Assembly (NCBI RefSeq): GCF_030052815.1
Contig: NC_079509.1
Span: forward strand, 50,782,829-50,846,828
DNA from: Hevea brasiliensis
Taxonomy: Eukaryota; Streptophyta; Magnoliopsida; Malpighiales; Euphorbiaceae
Reading direction: 5' to 3'
Length of the DNA: 64,000 nt
A model generated the notes under the pieces. It was given only the letters and a program-made list of their open reading frames with translations. It was not told the DNA's origin and made no database searches. Below, one piece after another: positions 46,288 through 59,448 of the stretch. Position numbers and translations under genes: made by a program. The first letter of the stretch is position 1; every line of letters starts with the position of its first letter.

Positions 46288-47630
46288 TTATTATCTCCTT
46301 TAAAACTCTGAGTAATAGAAATAATTGTAATAATATTATATAATAATTATTTATTAAAAAATTTTTAAAAAATTCATACCAAGTGAGTCCTTATCTTTTT
46401 AATGCTATTTATTTTCTATTTTCGGATCACTAAGTGAGTATAGTCAAACCTTAAATAATCTAAAACTAATAATGAATATGAGGCCGGCGGCCTTATAGCA
46501 GCTACTTCAATACTCAAGTTGACAGTGTCTACAATGTGCTAAGAAAGTAATGCAATAAAAAAAATATTGGAATAAATATGAAAACGTATCTAAATAGGTA
46601 TTGGAAGCCTTTTTATATAATGATATGGGATATCCCAACGTAATCCTTTGGATTCTATTGATTAATATCAACCTGTATGCTATCAAATGATATAAAACTA
46701 TACCCCATTAACATGATTCTCGGCGATAATCTCACTTACCATTCTTAGCAGTTGTCCTGTTCATATCATACTGAGTTCGTTTTTATTGAATTCTATCTTG
46801 ACACTGGCCAAATGATCTTACCGATCTTTTCGTGTTTGGGATTGATATCCTTGAGTTTACACAATATTGCCATTGTAAGTTCTATCTTCCTTTTAGATTC
46901 AATTTTTATTCAGTCAGATCAGACTAACAGTTTATTTGGTATTGAATTTTGAATGCTGAAATTATTTTTCTGAATAAAAGTACCATTTTAGATGCTGTTG
47001 AAAAAAAATAATTGGAAAAAGTTGTTTTGTTATTTTAGTATTCTTATAACTAAAACTGATCAAATTTAATTTTTAATTATTTTTAAATACTTTCTAACTA
47101 GCATATTTAAAAAAGTAATTTTCTCAACAGCAGTTTCAATCGCTATGCCAAACAGGCCCTAAATTAGTTCAGCCCAATAGAGATCGGACCAAATCATTGA
47201 GTGGACTATATCAATTGATGCTCAGCATCATTCTTCCATAAATCAAGCAAATGTACATGAATACTAAGATAATTTGAAGGGCTAATGGTAAATAAAGTCA
47301 AATTCTTCTACAAATTTGTAATATAACTTGTTTTAATTTTCGCCAATTTTATTCAATTATTTGCAATTTTATTTAATGGAGTAAAATTAAAATACAAATT
47401 ATATAAAATATTTTTATCTGTGAAAGAAAAACAATTTAAATAAGGCAAAAAAAATCCCTAAAAGAAAATCTTGAGCATGCTCGCAGGAACATCTATTGTC
47501 ACTATGACTTGGCATTAGATAATTATCCATTTTATGTTAGAATTAAAACTACGGGCGGAGAAGGCTGGTGGAGCGAAGGCCAGTGGAGGAAACTGAAAGA
47601 AGGAAAATGCAAAATTGTGAAATCATATTT

Positions 47631-47647
47631 TTTATTTTATTTTATTT

Positions 47648-47691
<44 letters not shown>
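47631..47691. repeat. (TTTTA)n then (ATA)n microsatellite
   Basis: Three to four TTTTA units run directly into about 14 AAT/ATA triplets. Confidence 0.9.
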
Positions 47692-47693
<2 letters not shown>

Positions 47694-48344
47694 TGAGATA
47701 AATTCTTTATTAGCATGATTTTTTGTAGTTTTCTTAATTCTTCATGCAAGCATTTTACATGAGTTGCTCATCACACTGATAAGTATTTAGCCATTAGACT
47801 ATAGACAAAGCTATATAATGGTGGGTGGGCTAATTGACCCACTTAATTTTTTAAAATTAAAAAATTGCTATAAATATTATGCATTGAATTTTTAATATGA
47901 TTCATTAAAATATTATTTTAACCCTTTAAAATTTTTATAATATTATTATATTTAATAAATTTAGACTTGTTTCACTCTATACTCTATTATTTAATCTTTT
48001 AAAATAAATAATAAAATATTAAAAATATCAAAGTAAAACTCTAAAAGACATGGCTATCTTTTTTCTCTATAATTCTTTCTTTATTATTTTCATCTCTTTT
48101 CTTTATCATATTCGTAGAATCATAATTTTTTCTTTTTTTAATTTTTCTTTTTTTTTTATTTTTTTATTTTTAACAAATTTAACTTCATAAGTTTTATTTT
48201 ATTTATTTTTTTTTTATGAAATTGACGTTGATTTGTCTATTACAATTTGCAACAACTACTAGTGTTGAAATGCCATTTTATACCATGATTATTATTAACA
48301 TTCAATTGTGAAACGAAAAATTAGTTGTTGAATAATTCTTTCAA

Positions 48345-48363
48345 TATATATATATATATATAT
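48345..48363. repeat. Short (TA)n microsatellite
   Basis: About nine TA units in AT-rich DNA. Confidence 0.7.
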
Positions 48364-48867
48364 GAAAATTTATTATTTTATTAAATTAATTTTTCTACTC
48401 AATTATTATTATGCATTAAAAATTTACATGCATTATTATATTTTTTTCCAAATAAATAATTTATTATTGGATATAATATTTTTCTCTGAATTAAATAAAA
48501 TAAAAAAATTATAACTTCATTGACTCAATTTTATAATGGCTTAAAGCTTAATTTTACTTATGTACTTTTTGAAAAAAATTTAATTTAATTTATTTGTAAC
48601 TTTTTATTCAAATTAACTTAAAAGATTTAATTTGAGCTCAGTTAAGCTCAAAAACAAAGAGATCAAGTTTCTTAATTCTTAAGTTTAAATCAAGAAATTT
48701 AGTTGAAAAATCAAAAAATTAAACTTTTTCATTTTTTATTTAAATAAAAAAATAAAAAATAGTATAAATTTTAATTTTTATATAAAATTAAATTTAAAAT
48801 AAAATTTTAAATTAATTTAAATAAAAAAAATTAAAATTAAATTAAATTTCTCAGTAAATATTAGAGC

Positions 48868-49077
48868 GAAATTGAATCTCTTACCATTTTTCTGTCTCCA
48901 CTCCTGCATTAGACCAAGCAAATACTCATGGCTTGCTTCATTATATAGCTCAGCTACTATTAGAATGCGATGGTTACGAGCCTTTGATTCACTTTTCTCC
49001 AATGTATTTGGACTCTAATTCACTGTGGATGTTGTCGATTTGACACTATTGCAATCAAAAGAGTTGTAATAGAAGAT
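48868..49077 (-). pseudogene. Orphan exon-like fragment
   Basis: On the minus strand one frame reads FYYNSFDCNSVKSTTSTV, a TAG, then SPNTLEKSESKARNHR, ILIVAELYNEASHEY and LLGLMQEWRQKN, ending at ATG|GTAAGAG, a good splice donor near 48882. Residue composition is protein-like, unlike the surrounding A/T. No neighbouring exon was found. I do not recognise the protein. It may be a decayed gene piece or a fragment carried by a transposon. Confidence 0.35.
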
Positions 49078-49089
49078 TCATAGAAGATT

Positions 49090-50248
49090 CAATTAAAGCT
49101 TATTCACATTTTTAAAACGTGATCAATTACCAGCTGGGTTTGAACAACTAAAGTTTTCTTCAGTCACTTTACGACTTTTGCCGTTTCACATTATCATTTG
49201 GCTCAATTGTCACGCGGTAATTATATGTTTTATTTATTAAATTTATTTTTTTGTCTTTATTAAATATAACTACTAGGGTTGAATATTAACTATTTTAATC
49301 TCTCTTATTTTTAATTTATTTTATTTATTATATATATATTATATTTTAATACAGAATAATTATAAAAAAAATACTTAAAAATTATTATATAAGCTTTGGG
49401 TATGTGTGTATAAGCATGGCAGGTACATCGTTTGGTCAGCAATTACTTAAATGTGTGTGCTTGTACAATAAGTCATATATATATATAAAACTTGAAAATT
49501 TTTGTAATTTTATCTCATATTATGAAAATTACAAATTAATTAAAAGAGTTAAAATTAAACTATATCTTATGCAATATATTATTGATGATAAACCTTAATT
49601 TTTTTTACTTGAATTCAACATAAAATAAATAATATATTATAATTAAGATAAAATTCATTTGATTTAATTGAATTCCATTTAAAATATAATTAAATTTAAT
49701 TTTTATTGTTGATTTTCATGGCGGATGGAAAATTATTTTACAGTTGCAAAATTAATGGTAAATTTTTGTCATCTGATCATTACAATATAAAAACAGAGAT
49801 GTGAAAGAAATTTAAAGCAGAATTTAAAAAACAAAATGTAATGGTAAAGTTTTTCCGCCTCTTTTTACTGGTAAATTTTCATTTATAGTTTTTTTTTAAT
49901 ATTATAAATAATAAAAAAAATTTAAATATATTTTTATTCATTCATAAATTTACTTCTATATTATAAATACACTATAAATTTAGATTATATACATTAAATT
50001 TTCATTTCATTTCATAATTTAAATTTAAATAAATATATATTCACATTCCACAATATCAAAAAAATTATAATTTTATTAATATTATTTCTAAATCATGTCA
50101 TTTCGTATGGTTAATTTATCTCATATTTATTTATTTATTTATTTTGAAATGTATCTGATATTTATTTATCATTTCAAAAATTAGATGCAATAATATGAAT
50201 TGTGATTTTTTTTAAAGGATCGAGTAAATAGGGACTCGAACTTAAGTT
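49090..50248. other. AT-rich intergenic DNA
   Basis: No gene or repeat boundary is seen. ORFs here (e.g. 49404-49598) have the composition of random A/T sequence. Confidence 0.55.
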
Positions 50249-50257
50249 TATCAAGTA

Positions 50258-50773
50258 AGAATGGCAATGGGTTAAATTTTTGTGGGTATTCGATCCGATC
50301 ATGCCCTAACAAAACATATTTGAGTGGTATATAATCAGATTTTGGATGGGTTTGGATTTAATATTTAATATTTTTGATGGGTTCGGTCAAGTTCAAATTT
50401 TATATGTTGGATATATATATTACCCAAGCTCAATTTTATAAATATTTATTAAATATAAAATATATATTTTTATAATAATATTTATAATATTTTTATTGTA
50501 AAATAAAGTTGAAATATTTTATGAAGTTATTAAAATTTTAAAATATAAATTATTACTAAAAATAATTTTTTTATGAATATTTTTAATTAAAATATATAGA
50601 ATTAAATAGGTTTAAATATTTTCTGGATATTAATAATCGAGTTTGAAATGGATTCGAATAGTTAAAAATAAATTTTAATCGAGTTTATAATAGATTTAAA
50701 TTTTAAGAATATTATTTAGGTTTGAATTCGGATAGTGTAATTTTTACCAGTACTCAGCTATTGCCATCTTTAC
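50258..50773. mobile_element. Mutator-type MITE, about 516 bp
   Basis: Imperfect terminal inverted repeats AGAATGGCAATGGG and, on the other strand, AAAGATGGCAATAGC. The flanks share TATCAAGTA (50249-50257 and 50774-50782), a 9-bp target duplication as Mutator elements make. The interior is AT-rich and non-coding. Related interior sequence recurs at about 56040-56470 and 57300-57410. Confidence 0.75.
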
Positions 50774-50782
50774 TATCAAGTA

Positions 50783-51450
50783 AATAATATATTTTTAGCC
50801 GTTTGTATATTATACTTTAAATTTTAAAGGTAATTATACCAAAATATTATTATATTATAATATAAACTTGTCTCTTCTCCATACAAATTAGGTATTCATA
50901 AAAATTATTTTATTTAAATTTAAATTTAAATTTAATTAATATTTTTAACATTTAAATTTGTCTTAAATTTAATTAAAATTTGTGTTAAACAGTTAAATTT
51001 ATTTAATTGTATATATTTTAATTAATAATTTATATGAAATATATTTTTATTATTAATTTATATTTTAAAATTTTAATAATTTTATAAAATATTTAAAATT
51101 TATTTATTTATTTAAAATTATAGTATATAAAATTAAATAATATAACTATAAGTGATATATTTTATATTAAATTAAACGATAAAATTATGACTTGATTTTT
51201 TAGGAAGTAAACGATAAAATTAGTTACAAGAGAAACAGACGGACCAGAGAAGCACGCAACATAGGGTTAATATAATAAGCAAAAGTCCAAAACGAACGCG
51301 CCTCACTTAGAATTTGTACATATACGCCACAATACGAGTACATATACTTCAGTTTTCTAAAGGCAGTCGAGAAGGCGCGTACATTACAAACGAAGAAGCT
51401 TCTTGGAAAATCGTTGGGCCTATTTTTTATCTATGGGTAAAAGAATAGTC

Positions 51451-51482
<32 letters not shown>

Positions 51483-51782
51483 GTTTCAATCAATTTAAAT
51501 AAAATATTTGTTCAACAACATACAGCATTATCCAATAAAAAATAAAAGGATACAAACGTTCCCGGTTGAATCTGGACCATCATTGAGTCTTTAGGCTCCT
51601 CCATAAGTGATGTATGTGTGCGTGGATTTATAAGCGTTGTCAAAGCTTTTTTCAATTAACAATTATTTGAGAGTGAGCGTTGATATAATAAGTATTGTAT
51701 TTTTGTGTATTTATGAAAGAAAAAAATAAATCTTAAGGGTTGAGGCTGATTCTCAATATGACCCAATGATTTAAAGAGGTCT
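50783..51782. other. Intergenic DNA
   Basis: AT-rich to about 51190, then a GC-richer patch (51230-51420) with no lasting frame. AGAAGCTTCTTGGAAAA at 51391-51407 resembles a heat-shock element but no gene follows. A short (TA)n run is at 51452-51475. Confidence 0.5.
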
Positions 51783-52084
51783 GTGAGTCAGTGAGAGTGT
51801 TCAATGAGTTTGAGCTTTCGAGCTCTCACATCGATTGTAAATGTGTGTATATATAAATTCATAAGTATTGTTAAGATTTTTTTAATTGAGAATGGGTCAG
51901 TACTGGGGGACCGACCTTATGAGAAATTTGATGCGCTGACTGGGCAGGATATCCTTTTCAGCTCAAGTGGTATCAGCGCCATGTGATGCGAATTTGCCCT
52001 TGAGTCGGTGTGATGGGTCGATCTTGGGATTGACCTTATAAAGAATTTAGTACGCTGACTGAACAAGATATCCTTTTCAGTTCA
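51783..52084 (+). mobile_element. TRIM-like element with two short LTR-like copies
   Basis: Two direct copies share TGACCTTAT/CCGACCTTAT, GCTGACTG and AGATATCCTTTTCAG(C/T)TCA: one ending at 51965, the other at 52084. The first is followed after two bases by TGGTATCAGCGCC (51968-51980), close to the initiator-Met primer-binding site. TATATAAATTC at 51849 is TATA-like. A further decayed copy may begin near 51560. The family is the same as, or close to, that at 5.9 kb. Confidence 0.5.
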
Positions 52085-53830
52085 TTTTATATTAATTTAA
52101 TATTTTTATATATATCTATGTTAAAAAAAAAAAAAGAAGACAGTCAACAAAATACAAACTCTGATATCTGATGGCCCCACTTAGTGTGAATTTTACTAAA
52201 ATGATGAAAGATAAAACGGGAGATGCATGCGCTGATGTGGCTGAGTTGTCTTCATAATTGGGTTATTGTCTTGAGTCTGTCTCCATTATTTTATTTTATT
52301 ATTTTGGTTTACATCTAAGAAAACGTTTTTATTTTTTCTCAATTAAAGTCATATTTATTTATTTTAGGTTTGGGAAACTTGCAACAGCTAAATTTTAATT
52401 TTTTTAAAAAAATCATTTATTTAATAAAATAAACAATAATACATCTATAATAAAAACATATTGATATAAAAAATTATAATTTAATTTTATAATATAAATT
52501 TCTTGAAAATAATATATAAAATTTTTTTAACGTGATTATTGAATTATTTCGTTATCTCAATATTTTTTTAGTAGAGTTTTTTTTTATCATAAATGATTAT
52601 TTTTATATGGTAAATTAATTAATAATAATATAAAATTAATAGATATCATTGTATAAAAAAATAAGAAAGTAAAATTAATAAAGATGAAAAAGTTAATTGC
52701 ATAGGAAAATTAATTCTATAAAAGGGAAAAAAATAAAAAAATTTGCAAAATGATGAGCTTATATACTGGCCTACTAGATTGAGTTTTCCTTTTCATATTT
52801 TTAAATAATTATTTATATATTTAATGTGATTTGTATTCAAAAAATATAAATTTTATATAAATTATAAAATGAGAATCGGACAAAAAATATTAAACTTTTT
52901 TGTTAATTTATAATTTTATCTTAATTTTTAATCTTAATTTTCATATCTTAACTATAGCCAAATCATTTAATTTTAGATCATAAACCCAAACTTTAATAAT
53001 CATAGTCAAAATCTAAAATTAATTATGATAAATTAAAATTTATTCACTAAACTTATAATTATAATGCCCTAAATTTTAAATTTTAGTATCCAAATCCATA
53101 TAAATTTACCTATATATATTTTAAATGAGTTAGATTTTATTCTTTTAATTGATATAGTTATAATTTTTAAAATAATTATTCAGATTAATTATTAAAGTAT
53201 AAATTAGTTATCATAATTATAAATTTAGCGGATAAAATTTAAATTTTTTCAAATTAATTTTAGAATTTAGCTATAATTGCACCTAATTTTAAAATTTTAG
53301 ATTAATTTTATCTAAAATTAAAAATTTTGATTATAACTATAAATTACTGTTAAAATTTAGCTTTTATATTCAATTTCAAATTTTATTTTAAAAATTGAAT
53401 AAAATTACACCCATATTAAAGTTAGAATACCAAAAATTATAATTGAAATGTTAGAATAAAATTGAAAATTAAGGAAAAAGTTTAGCGTTTTTTTTTTCAA
53501 TTTACTATTATAAAAGAATCTAATATAAATATAAAAAAATTCTTTTTTAAATTCATAAAATTTAAAAAAAAAACAAAATTTATAATTACTAATTTTGATT
53601 CATCAAACAATTGGACTTTGTTAAACTAATTTTTATGAACTTTTGTTTTTAATTATTTATATTATTATTTACAAATATATTACAAGTGAATTGAGACTCT
53701 GTCACCAATCATACATGCTATATTAAAAGTTGGCAGGGAGACAAATGGTGAAAAAAATAATAAAAAAATATGATTACTTTGGGTTTGGGTTAAGAAAATA
53801 ATTTTCTATTAAAGCAGCGGCCAACCTGGT
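52085..53830. other. AT-rich intergenic DNA
   Basis: Low-complexity A/T throughout, with many short reiterated TTTTAAAATTTA motifs around 52900-53460. No gene is seen. Confidence 0.55.
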
Positions 53831-53840
53831 TTTCCTTGCC

Positions 53841-53847
53841 TATAAAT
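53841..53847 (+). promoter_or_regulatory. TATA box of the zinc-ribbon gene
   Basis: TATAAAT, 79 bp upstream of the start codon. It leaves room for a short 5' UTR rich in CT. Confidence 0.65.
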
Positions 53848-53925
53848 GCCATCCACCTCCATTGCAATTCTCTTCACCTTTTCTCGATCTCACAGTCATC
53901 AATTAAGCAAGTTGAGAGAATAAAA

Positions 53926-54129
53926 ATGTGTTGGGTTTTCTTTTGTGATGATGAGGAGACAGAATTGGGTAGGCAGCAAGCTTCTGGATCATGTCCCTAC
54001 TGTGGAGGAAAAGTTCAAGCCATGGATGTTGAAAGAAAATGGAGTTTCTGCTTTTTACCCATTTGTTACAAGATCAAGAGAAAGTATTTTTGCACTTTAT
54101 GTGCCAGGCGATTGGAATTATATCACTAG
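53926..54129 (+). CDS. Small zinc-ribbon protein (zinc-ribbon_15-like)
   Basis: A 67-residue protein with two Cys pairs: SCPYCGG (Cys 23 and 26) and FCTLCAR (Cys 56 and 59), spaced as a treble or zinc-ribbon fold. The middle has a hydrophobic stretch WSFCFLPICYKIKRKYF. Length, the metal pairs and the aromatic-rich middle match the plant zinc-ribbon 15 family, whose biochemical role is unknown. It is intact, with one exon, a TATA box and a CT-rich leader in place. The start at 53926 is preferred over the in-frame ATG at 53836, which lies upstream of the TATA box. Confidence 0.8.
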   Translation: MCWVFFCDDEETELGRQQASGSCPYCGGKVQAMDVERKWSFCFLPICYKIKRKYFCTLCARRLELYH

Positions 54130-56030
54130 AAAACCATGGAGTTCAAGAAGAGCTATAGCTGGAGCTTTGCCGATCCAAGAAATCAGAAGCTTCTATGGTG
54201 ATAATTTCAAGACCGTGTGTTTCATCCTCTTCTTTGAATTTGTTTTATATTGTAAATATTTTGTTAAACTTTTAATATACCCATTTCAAGTAACTTCAAT
54301 TTCTTGTGTTTTGAATTTCTGGGTTCTTGTTTGAACTGATTGTTGGTACAAAATTAGGTAAGTTTTTGGATCTGCTGGTGGAAGAAACAAGAATCTGAAA
54401 TGGGTTTTGTTTGGTGTTAACAAGAATGCTGGTTTAGGATCATTCTTTGATCTGTTTATCTTTGAATACAAATCTGTAAAGCATTTTCAAAAGTTAATTA
54501 CAGAGTTGTGATATGAAGCAACCTGAAATAAAATCCAATCCATGTACTTGATGATAGGGGAAGGTAAGAGCTTTGGGCAGAGAGACAGACAGAGAGTGTT
54601 ATGTGGGTTACAAAAACAGGGCAGTTTGTCTCAGGAAAACAAATATTCCTTGTCTATGAAAGGGATCTATTTCACAATTAAAAAAAAAAAGTCATTGGGC
54701 ACTAATTACTAGGAGTTGCGTGTAGAAATAGAAGTATGAGAGTTGGTTTAGAATTCTTACTAGAATTAAGAGTGAGAGATGATTCAATGTTTTCGTGTGT
54801 CTATATTTTTTTTTGATATTTTAGTACCTTGGAAATGTTATATATATATATTATAAAGAAAAATCTCAAATTTAAAATTATATATATTTATTTAATGAAT
54901 CTCATTCATAATAATATTTTAAATTTTAAATTTATTATAGGTGTGATAAAAATATTTTTAAATATATATAAATATCGAAAATACAATTGAGTATATGATC
55001 AACCTATTTGTACAACATCTATTAAATTGAGCATATGGAGATGAGCAAAAGATTGATTGCCAAATAGGGACAATTCGTGTAGAAGAACAATACTTTGAAA
55101 TTGGTAGAGAAGGATTGGAAATCATGGAGAATCCTTTTATCTTCCCTACCCACATGCTAAATTGGTATGGTTTACTACAATTTGTGGTTAATCTTGATTA
55201 TTTATAGCTTCCATTAGTAGTTGGATTGAAAGGATTTTTCAACCACTCTTGTGGATATACACTTTGTGCTGTGCCACCTCAAAAGTTCAGTGGCTGAATT
55301 GGCTTTGGATGCCGCAGATATACTATGAAAGGAAGAAATTGTAGTAAATTTGTAAATCTTAACTCATGTGTAGGCTTTGGCCCATTCAATTTAGAACACG
55401 TGGAAAATATTAACAAAAATGTCTGACAACTTTCTTAAAAATAGAAGACGCGGGGCAGCATTGGTTTTGTTTGTTAGTTTGATGCCAGTTGTACGGCTTT
55501 ATCTTTACTCTCTGAATAAGTGGGAAAATGGCTGACACTTCACTTTCCTATTTGTGTAGCACCTACCATCAACAAGATCTCAACAGGATATGCAACTGAA
55601 AATGGCTTTTGGGCTTTTGTAGAATATTAGCTGTTTTTGTAATGAATAATTATTTTAATAGTTATTAATTATTTTATTAAATATTAATAATAATTTAAAG
55701 TAGAATTATTATATAAAAATAGTTATTAAATATAAAAATAATAATATTATTTTATTAATTTTAATTAAAATATTTTTTTAGTATTTAAAAATTATAAGTG
55801 ATAAGTTTTTATGAATCACTACTTAACTTTTAAAAGTAATATAAATACTATGTCACTAAATAAGATTTAACTAGACTCAGAAAAATGTATTAAAATAAAA
55901 TTATTGACATTAAAGATTGTTATTTTATGTGACTTTAATTATGAATATGTTTTCATGGATTTAATTAATGATTTGATATAAGAAATTAGTGCTAAAATAT
56001 TTTGTGTGGTCTGCAGTGGTAGTGGATGAC
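54130..56030. other. 3' UTR and intergenic DNA
   Basis: The zinc-ribbon 3' UTR probably reaches about 54530. The ORF at 53945-54334 is a shifted frame over the gene and is discarded. 54960-55570 is less AT-rich, with a G-box-like ACACGTGG at 55396-55403, but no gene was recognised. Confidence 0.5.
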
Positions 56031-56034
56031 ACAG

Positions 56035-56480
56035 GTCACATATATTCGAGTTTAAAATAGATTTAGGTTTAAAAAAAAAAAATACTTGTATAAGATTTGA
56101 GTCATATCTAAATTTTATATGTTGAATATCTATTACTAAAATTTATTTTTATATATAATTAATTAAATATAAAATCTATATTTTATAATAATATTTAAAA
56201 AATTTTATATATTATATTTTAAATAATAAAAATTAAATATTTTAGAGCATTATTAAATTTTAAAAATATAAAATATGTAAAAATAAAATATTTAAGTTAG
56301 ATTATTAATTAAACTATATAAAATTAAACAAACTTGAATATTATTCGAGTAATAATAATTGGGTTTGTAATGAATTTAAGTAATTTAAAATAAATTTTAA
56401 TTGAATTTGAAATGAATTCAAGTATTAAGAATAATAATTGAATTTGGGTTTAAATACGATGATTTTGTGGGAATCATTTA
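56035..56480. repeat. Decayed relative of the MITE at 50.3 kb
   Basis: Shares the order ATTCGAGTTT-like start, AAATTTTATATGTTGAATAT, TTAAATATAAAAT, TATAATAATATTTA and AATTGGGTTTGTAATGAATT with 50360-50720. Ends are not preserved. Confidence 0.55.
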
Positions 56481-57059
56481 AAGGTCTATTTGGTTTAGTG
56501 ATTGGACATAGCTGATACGTGATAGTTTATTGTAGTTGATATATCCTAAACGTTTAATAAAATTATATCTAACTGTTATTGTTATATATAAAATGACTAA
56601 TAAGAATATATATCATATTATTTATTTTACTATTTAAATATATATATAATTATTAATTTATTATATAATATATTAAAAATATAATTATTTTTAAGTATAT
56701 ATAAAAATGACGTTATAATTATTATGCTTATAATATTTTATATATATTTATTTATTATAATTTTAAATAATCTTTAATATTAAAAATTATTTCAAAGGCA
56801 AAAATTTTATAATTAATAAATTTTTTAAAAGTATAAATAGTTTAAATAAAAAACAAAATAATATCAACTATTAATTAATGAAAAACAATTCTAAAAATAG
56901 AGTTTATACAAACTATAACTGATGGGTATTTAGCTATCAACTTTATTTTTAGAAATTTACTAAATACTTTATTTCACCTATTTGAATGTCTATTAGCTAT
57001 CAGTTGCATTTAAAAGGAAAACCAAACACCCATTAAATCTATCTCTATCTAATTTTTTT

Positions 57060-57685
57060 TTCATTTAATATTAATATGCTATTTAAATTTGAGATTTTAT
57101 AATTTTAAAAAAAATTTAATATTATTAAATTATTCTTTGTTGATTTCAAAAAACCAAAAAAGTTAAATTAATTAAAATTCAATTCAAGCATGGTGTCGTT
57201 GCATTTTTGTAAGGCGTAAAGAAAATTCCTCTAGTCAATATTTGAATATCAAATATTAGGAAGTTAGACATAACCCATGCCATACTCTCAAGTTAAGGTC
57301 CTTTAAAATAAATTTTAAATGAATTTGTGATGAATTTAAATATTAAAAATAATATTTTAATTTAAATAAAATATTTTTATGAGTACTTTATATATTGTCA
57401 TTCTCAATAAAAAGAACTATTTAAATTTATCTTTATTGTGGTAATAATATTTTTTTCATTAAATATTATTTAAATTTAAGATTTTATAATTTTAAAAATA
57501 ATTTTAATATTACTAAATTATTCTTGGTTGATTTCAAAAAACAGAAAAAGTGAAATTATTTATCAATTCAAAGACACATGGAATCCCTGCATTTTCAGGG
57601 TATGAGGTAAAGAATATAGTCAATATTGGAATATCAGATGCTAGAGCGTTGAAATAAATAATCCATGCTTTACTCATAAGAAAAA
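57060..57685. repeat. Direct duplication, about 240 bp, period about 395 bp
   Basis: 57060-57290 and 57455-57685 share TTTAAATTTGAGATTTTATAA-like sequence, AAATTATTCTTnGTTGATTTC, GCATTTT, AGTCAATATT and CCATGC(C/T). MITE-like sequence lies between them. Confidence 0.65.
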
Positions 57686-58219
57686 ATCATTACAAAAATT
57701 CACCATTGAAACCAACATCAAATACAAAATTTTCTAATAAATAAATTTTATTATAATATCTTATTTAAATTTTATTTTTTCAATTAATTTATAGAATACT
57801 AAAATATTTTAATTATAAATTAATAATAATTAAAATTATAACTAGTTTTGATCGATTAGTTGATTTTTTTTTTTATTGAATTTGATTAATTTGGCTAAAT
57901 TCTTATATTCACTGGTTTCTTTCACTCATCCCTACCAAATTCTAATATGACGTACGGATTAAAAGTAGGTCAAGTTTGAATCATCCATATTAATTGAATT
58001 CAAGTCAATAGTCATATATATATATTGCGTTGGTCACCAAAAATAGGTAGTATGACCATTCAAAAATCTTATCTTATCCCACATCACTTAGAAGGAAAAA
58101 TATCATTAGTGCCATAGTTGATGTTGTATGAGCGTTTCCTTACTATCATCAACATTGTCAAAGGACATTAATATAAGTTAGTACTAATGACTACATCAAA
58201 GCGCATGCAAGTTACCAAT

Positions 58220-58410
58220 AGCAAAGGTTGAGTAGTTACATTTTTTTAAAATTTATTTGTAAAATAGAATGTAATTAAAAGTGAAAGTGACAAGTGACTT
58301 TTTGTGTAAAGGTCAGAGATAAATAATTACACTTTTATAAAATTCAAGTGTTAAATATAAAGCAATTAAAAGTAAGGTGCCAAGTGATTTTTTGTATAAA
58401 GATAGACCTG
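58220..58410. repeat. Tandem repeat, about 93-bp unit, two copies
   Basis: Copies share AATTACAC/AGTTACAT, then TTTTTAAAATT-like sequence, AATTAAAAGT and the ending CAAGTGA(C)TTTTTGTnTAAAG. Non-coding. Confidence 0.6.
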
Positions 58411-59448
58411 GTTAAAAGCCAATTTCAACCTGTCATTTGATCATAAATTTATAATGAAAATTAAATGATATATAACATAAATAACAAATATAGAATTAAA
58501 CTTGTATAGAGTGTGTGTGTATATATATTATAGTTGGACATTTGTCAGGTAAGTAATATATCTAGCTACTAGACTAAGAGAGTGTTTCTTTTAATTTATA
58601 AACTGATCAAATCAGCTTAAAAGTTTCAAAAATAGGCTGACTTATTTGTTTATAACAATTTTTGAGTTTATAAGTCGAGCTTATAAGCTAAAAAAGTAAG
58701 CTGCGAGACCCAACTTTTTATTTTGATGCTTATAAATTATATGCTTATAAATTAGTTGAACAAAATATTACATTATCCTCATTAATTTTTAAAATTTTAT
58801 CATAAATCTTATTTAATATCTTTTTTAGCTATTTTAATAATTGTCGACACCATATTTTGGCCGATCCCCAAAATTAATAAAACTTTGGAACTGACCTCAG
58901 TACTAAGTCCCCTTTTGACAGCTAATCACGTTTCCGATCTCTCTTTGATAGACAGTCACATTTCCGATCTCTCCTCACAGAGAATTAAATCAATGCTAGG
59001 TCCTCACATCAGTCAGAGCCTTACCGGTCTATTAAATCGCTCACCGATCTCTCCGACCCGTTGTAGTATAAACAAAGTGAACTAGATCTTTTCTTACCAG
59101 TTTTATTGCCGATCTCCCTTTCAAAAGTTTAAGAGTTAAGGTTTTGGTCCGGTTTAATGAGGATTTCGATCTTAAGTGTTCAAATCAAATTTCCAATTTT
59201 AATCAAGTCTCGTTCAGCATTTCTTCCCTACCGATCTCATACTCTTTGTGTTTTCCGATCTCTCACACTTAGGTTAATAATCATCTTCAGTTATTTCAAC
59301 ATACTCAAACAATCAAGTGTTTAATAATTTAGAAATTTTTTGATCATAACCATTCATTGAACAAAAAGGGCATTCCACTTCATTTCATTTCAAAAATTTG
59401 TACAAGTCATTCGGCTGGGGGATCACCCCCAGCTTGATCTACATTTGC

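Larger units (their letters stand above)
46290..48860. other. AT-rich intergenic DNA
   Basis: No recognisable gene. A 66-codon frame at 46752-46952 has no domain I know. 47545-47595 is a short GC-rich patch (GGGCGGAGAAGGCTGGTGG). The remainder is low-complexity. Confidence 0.5.

Noticed and set aside
53945..54334. 129-codon ORF overlapping the zinc-ribbon gene
   Set aside because: It is the shifted frame of the zinc-ribbon coding sequence followed by AT-rich 3' UTR. The 53926 frame has the paired Cys motifs.
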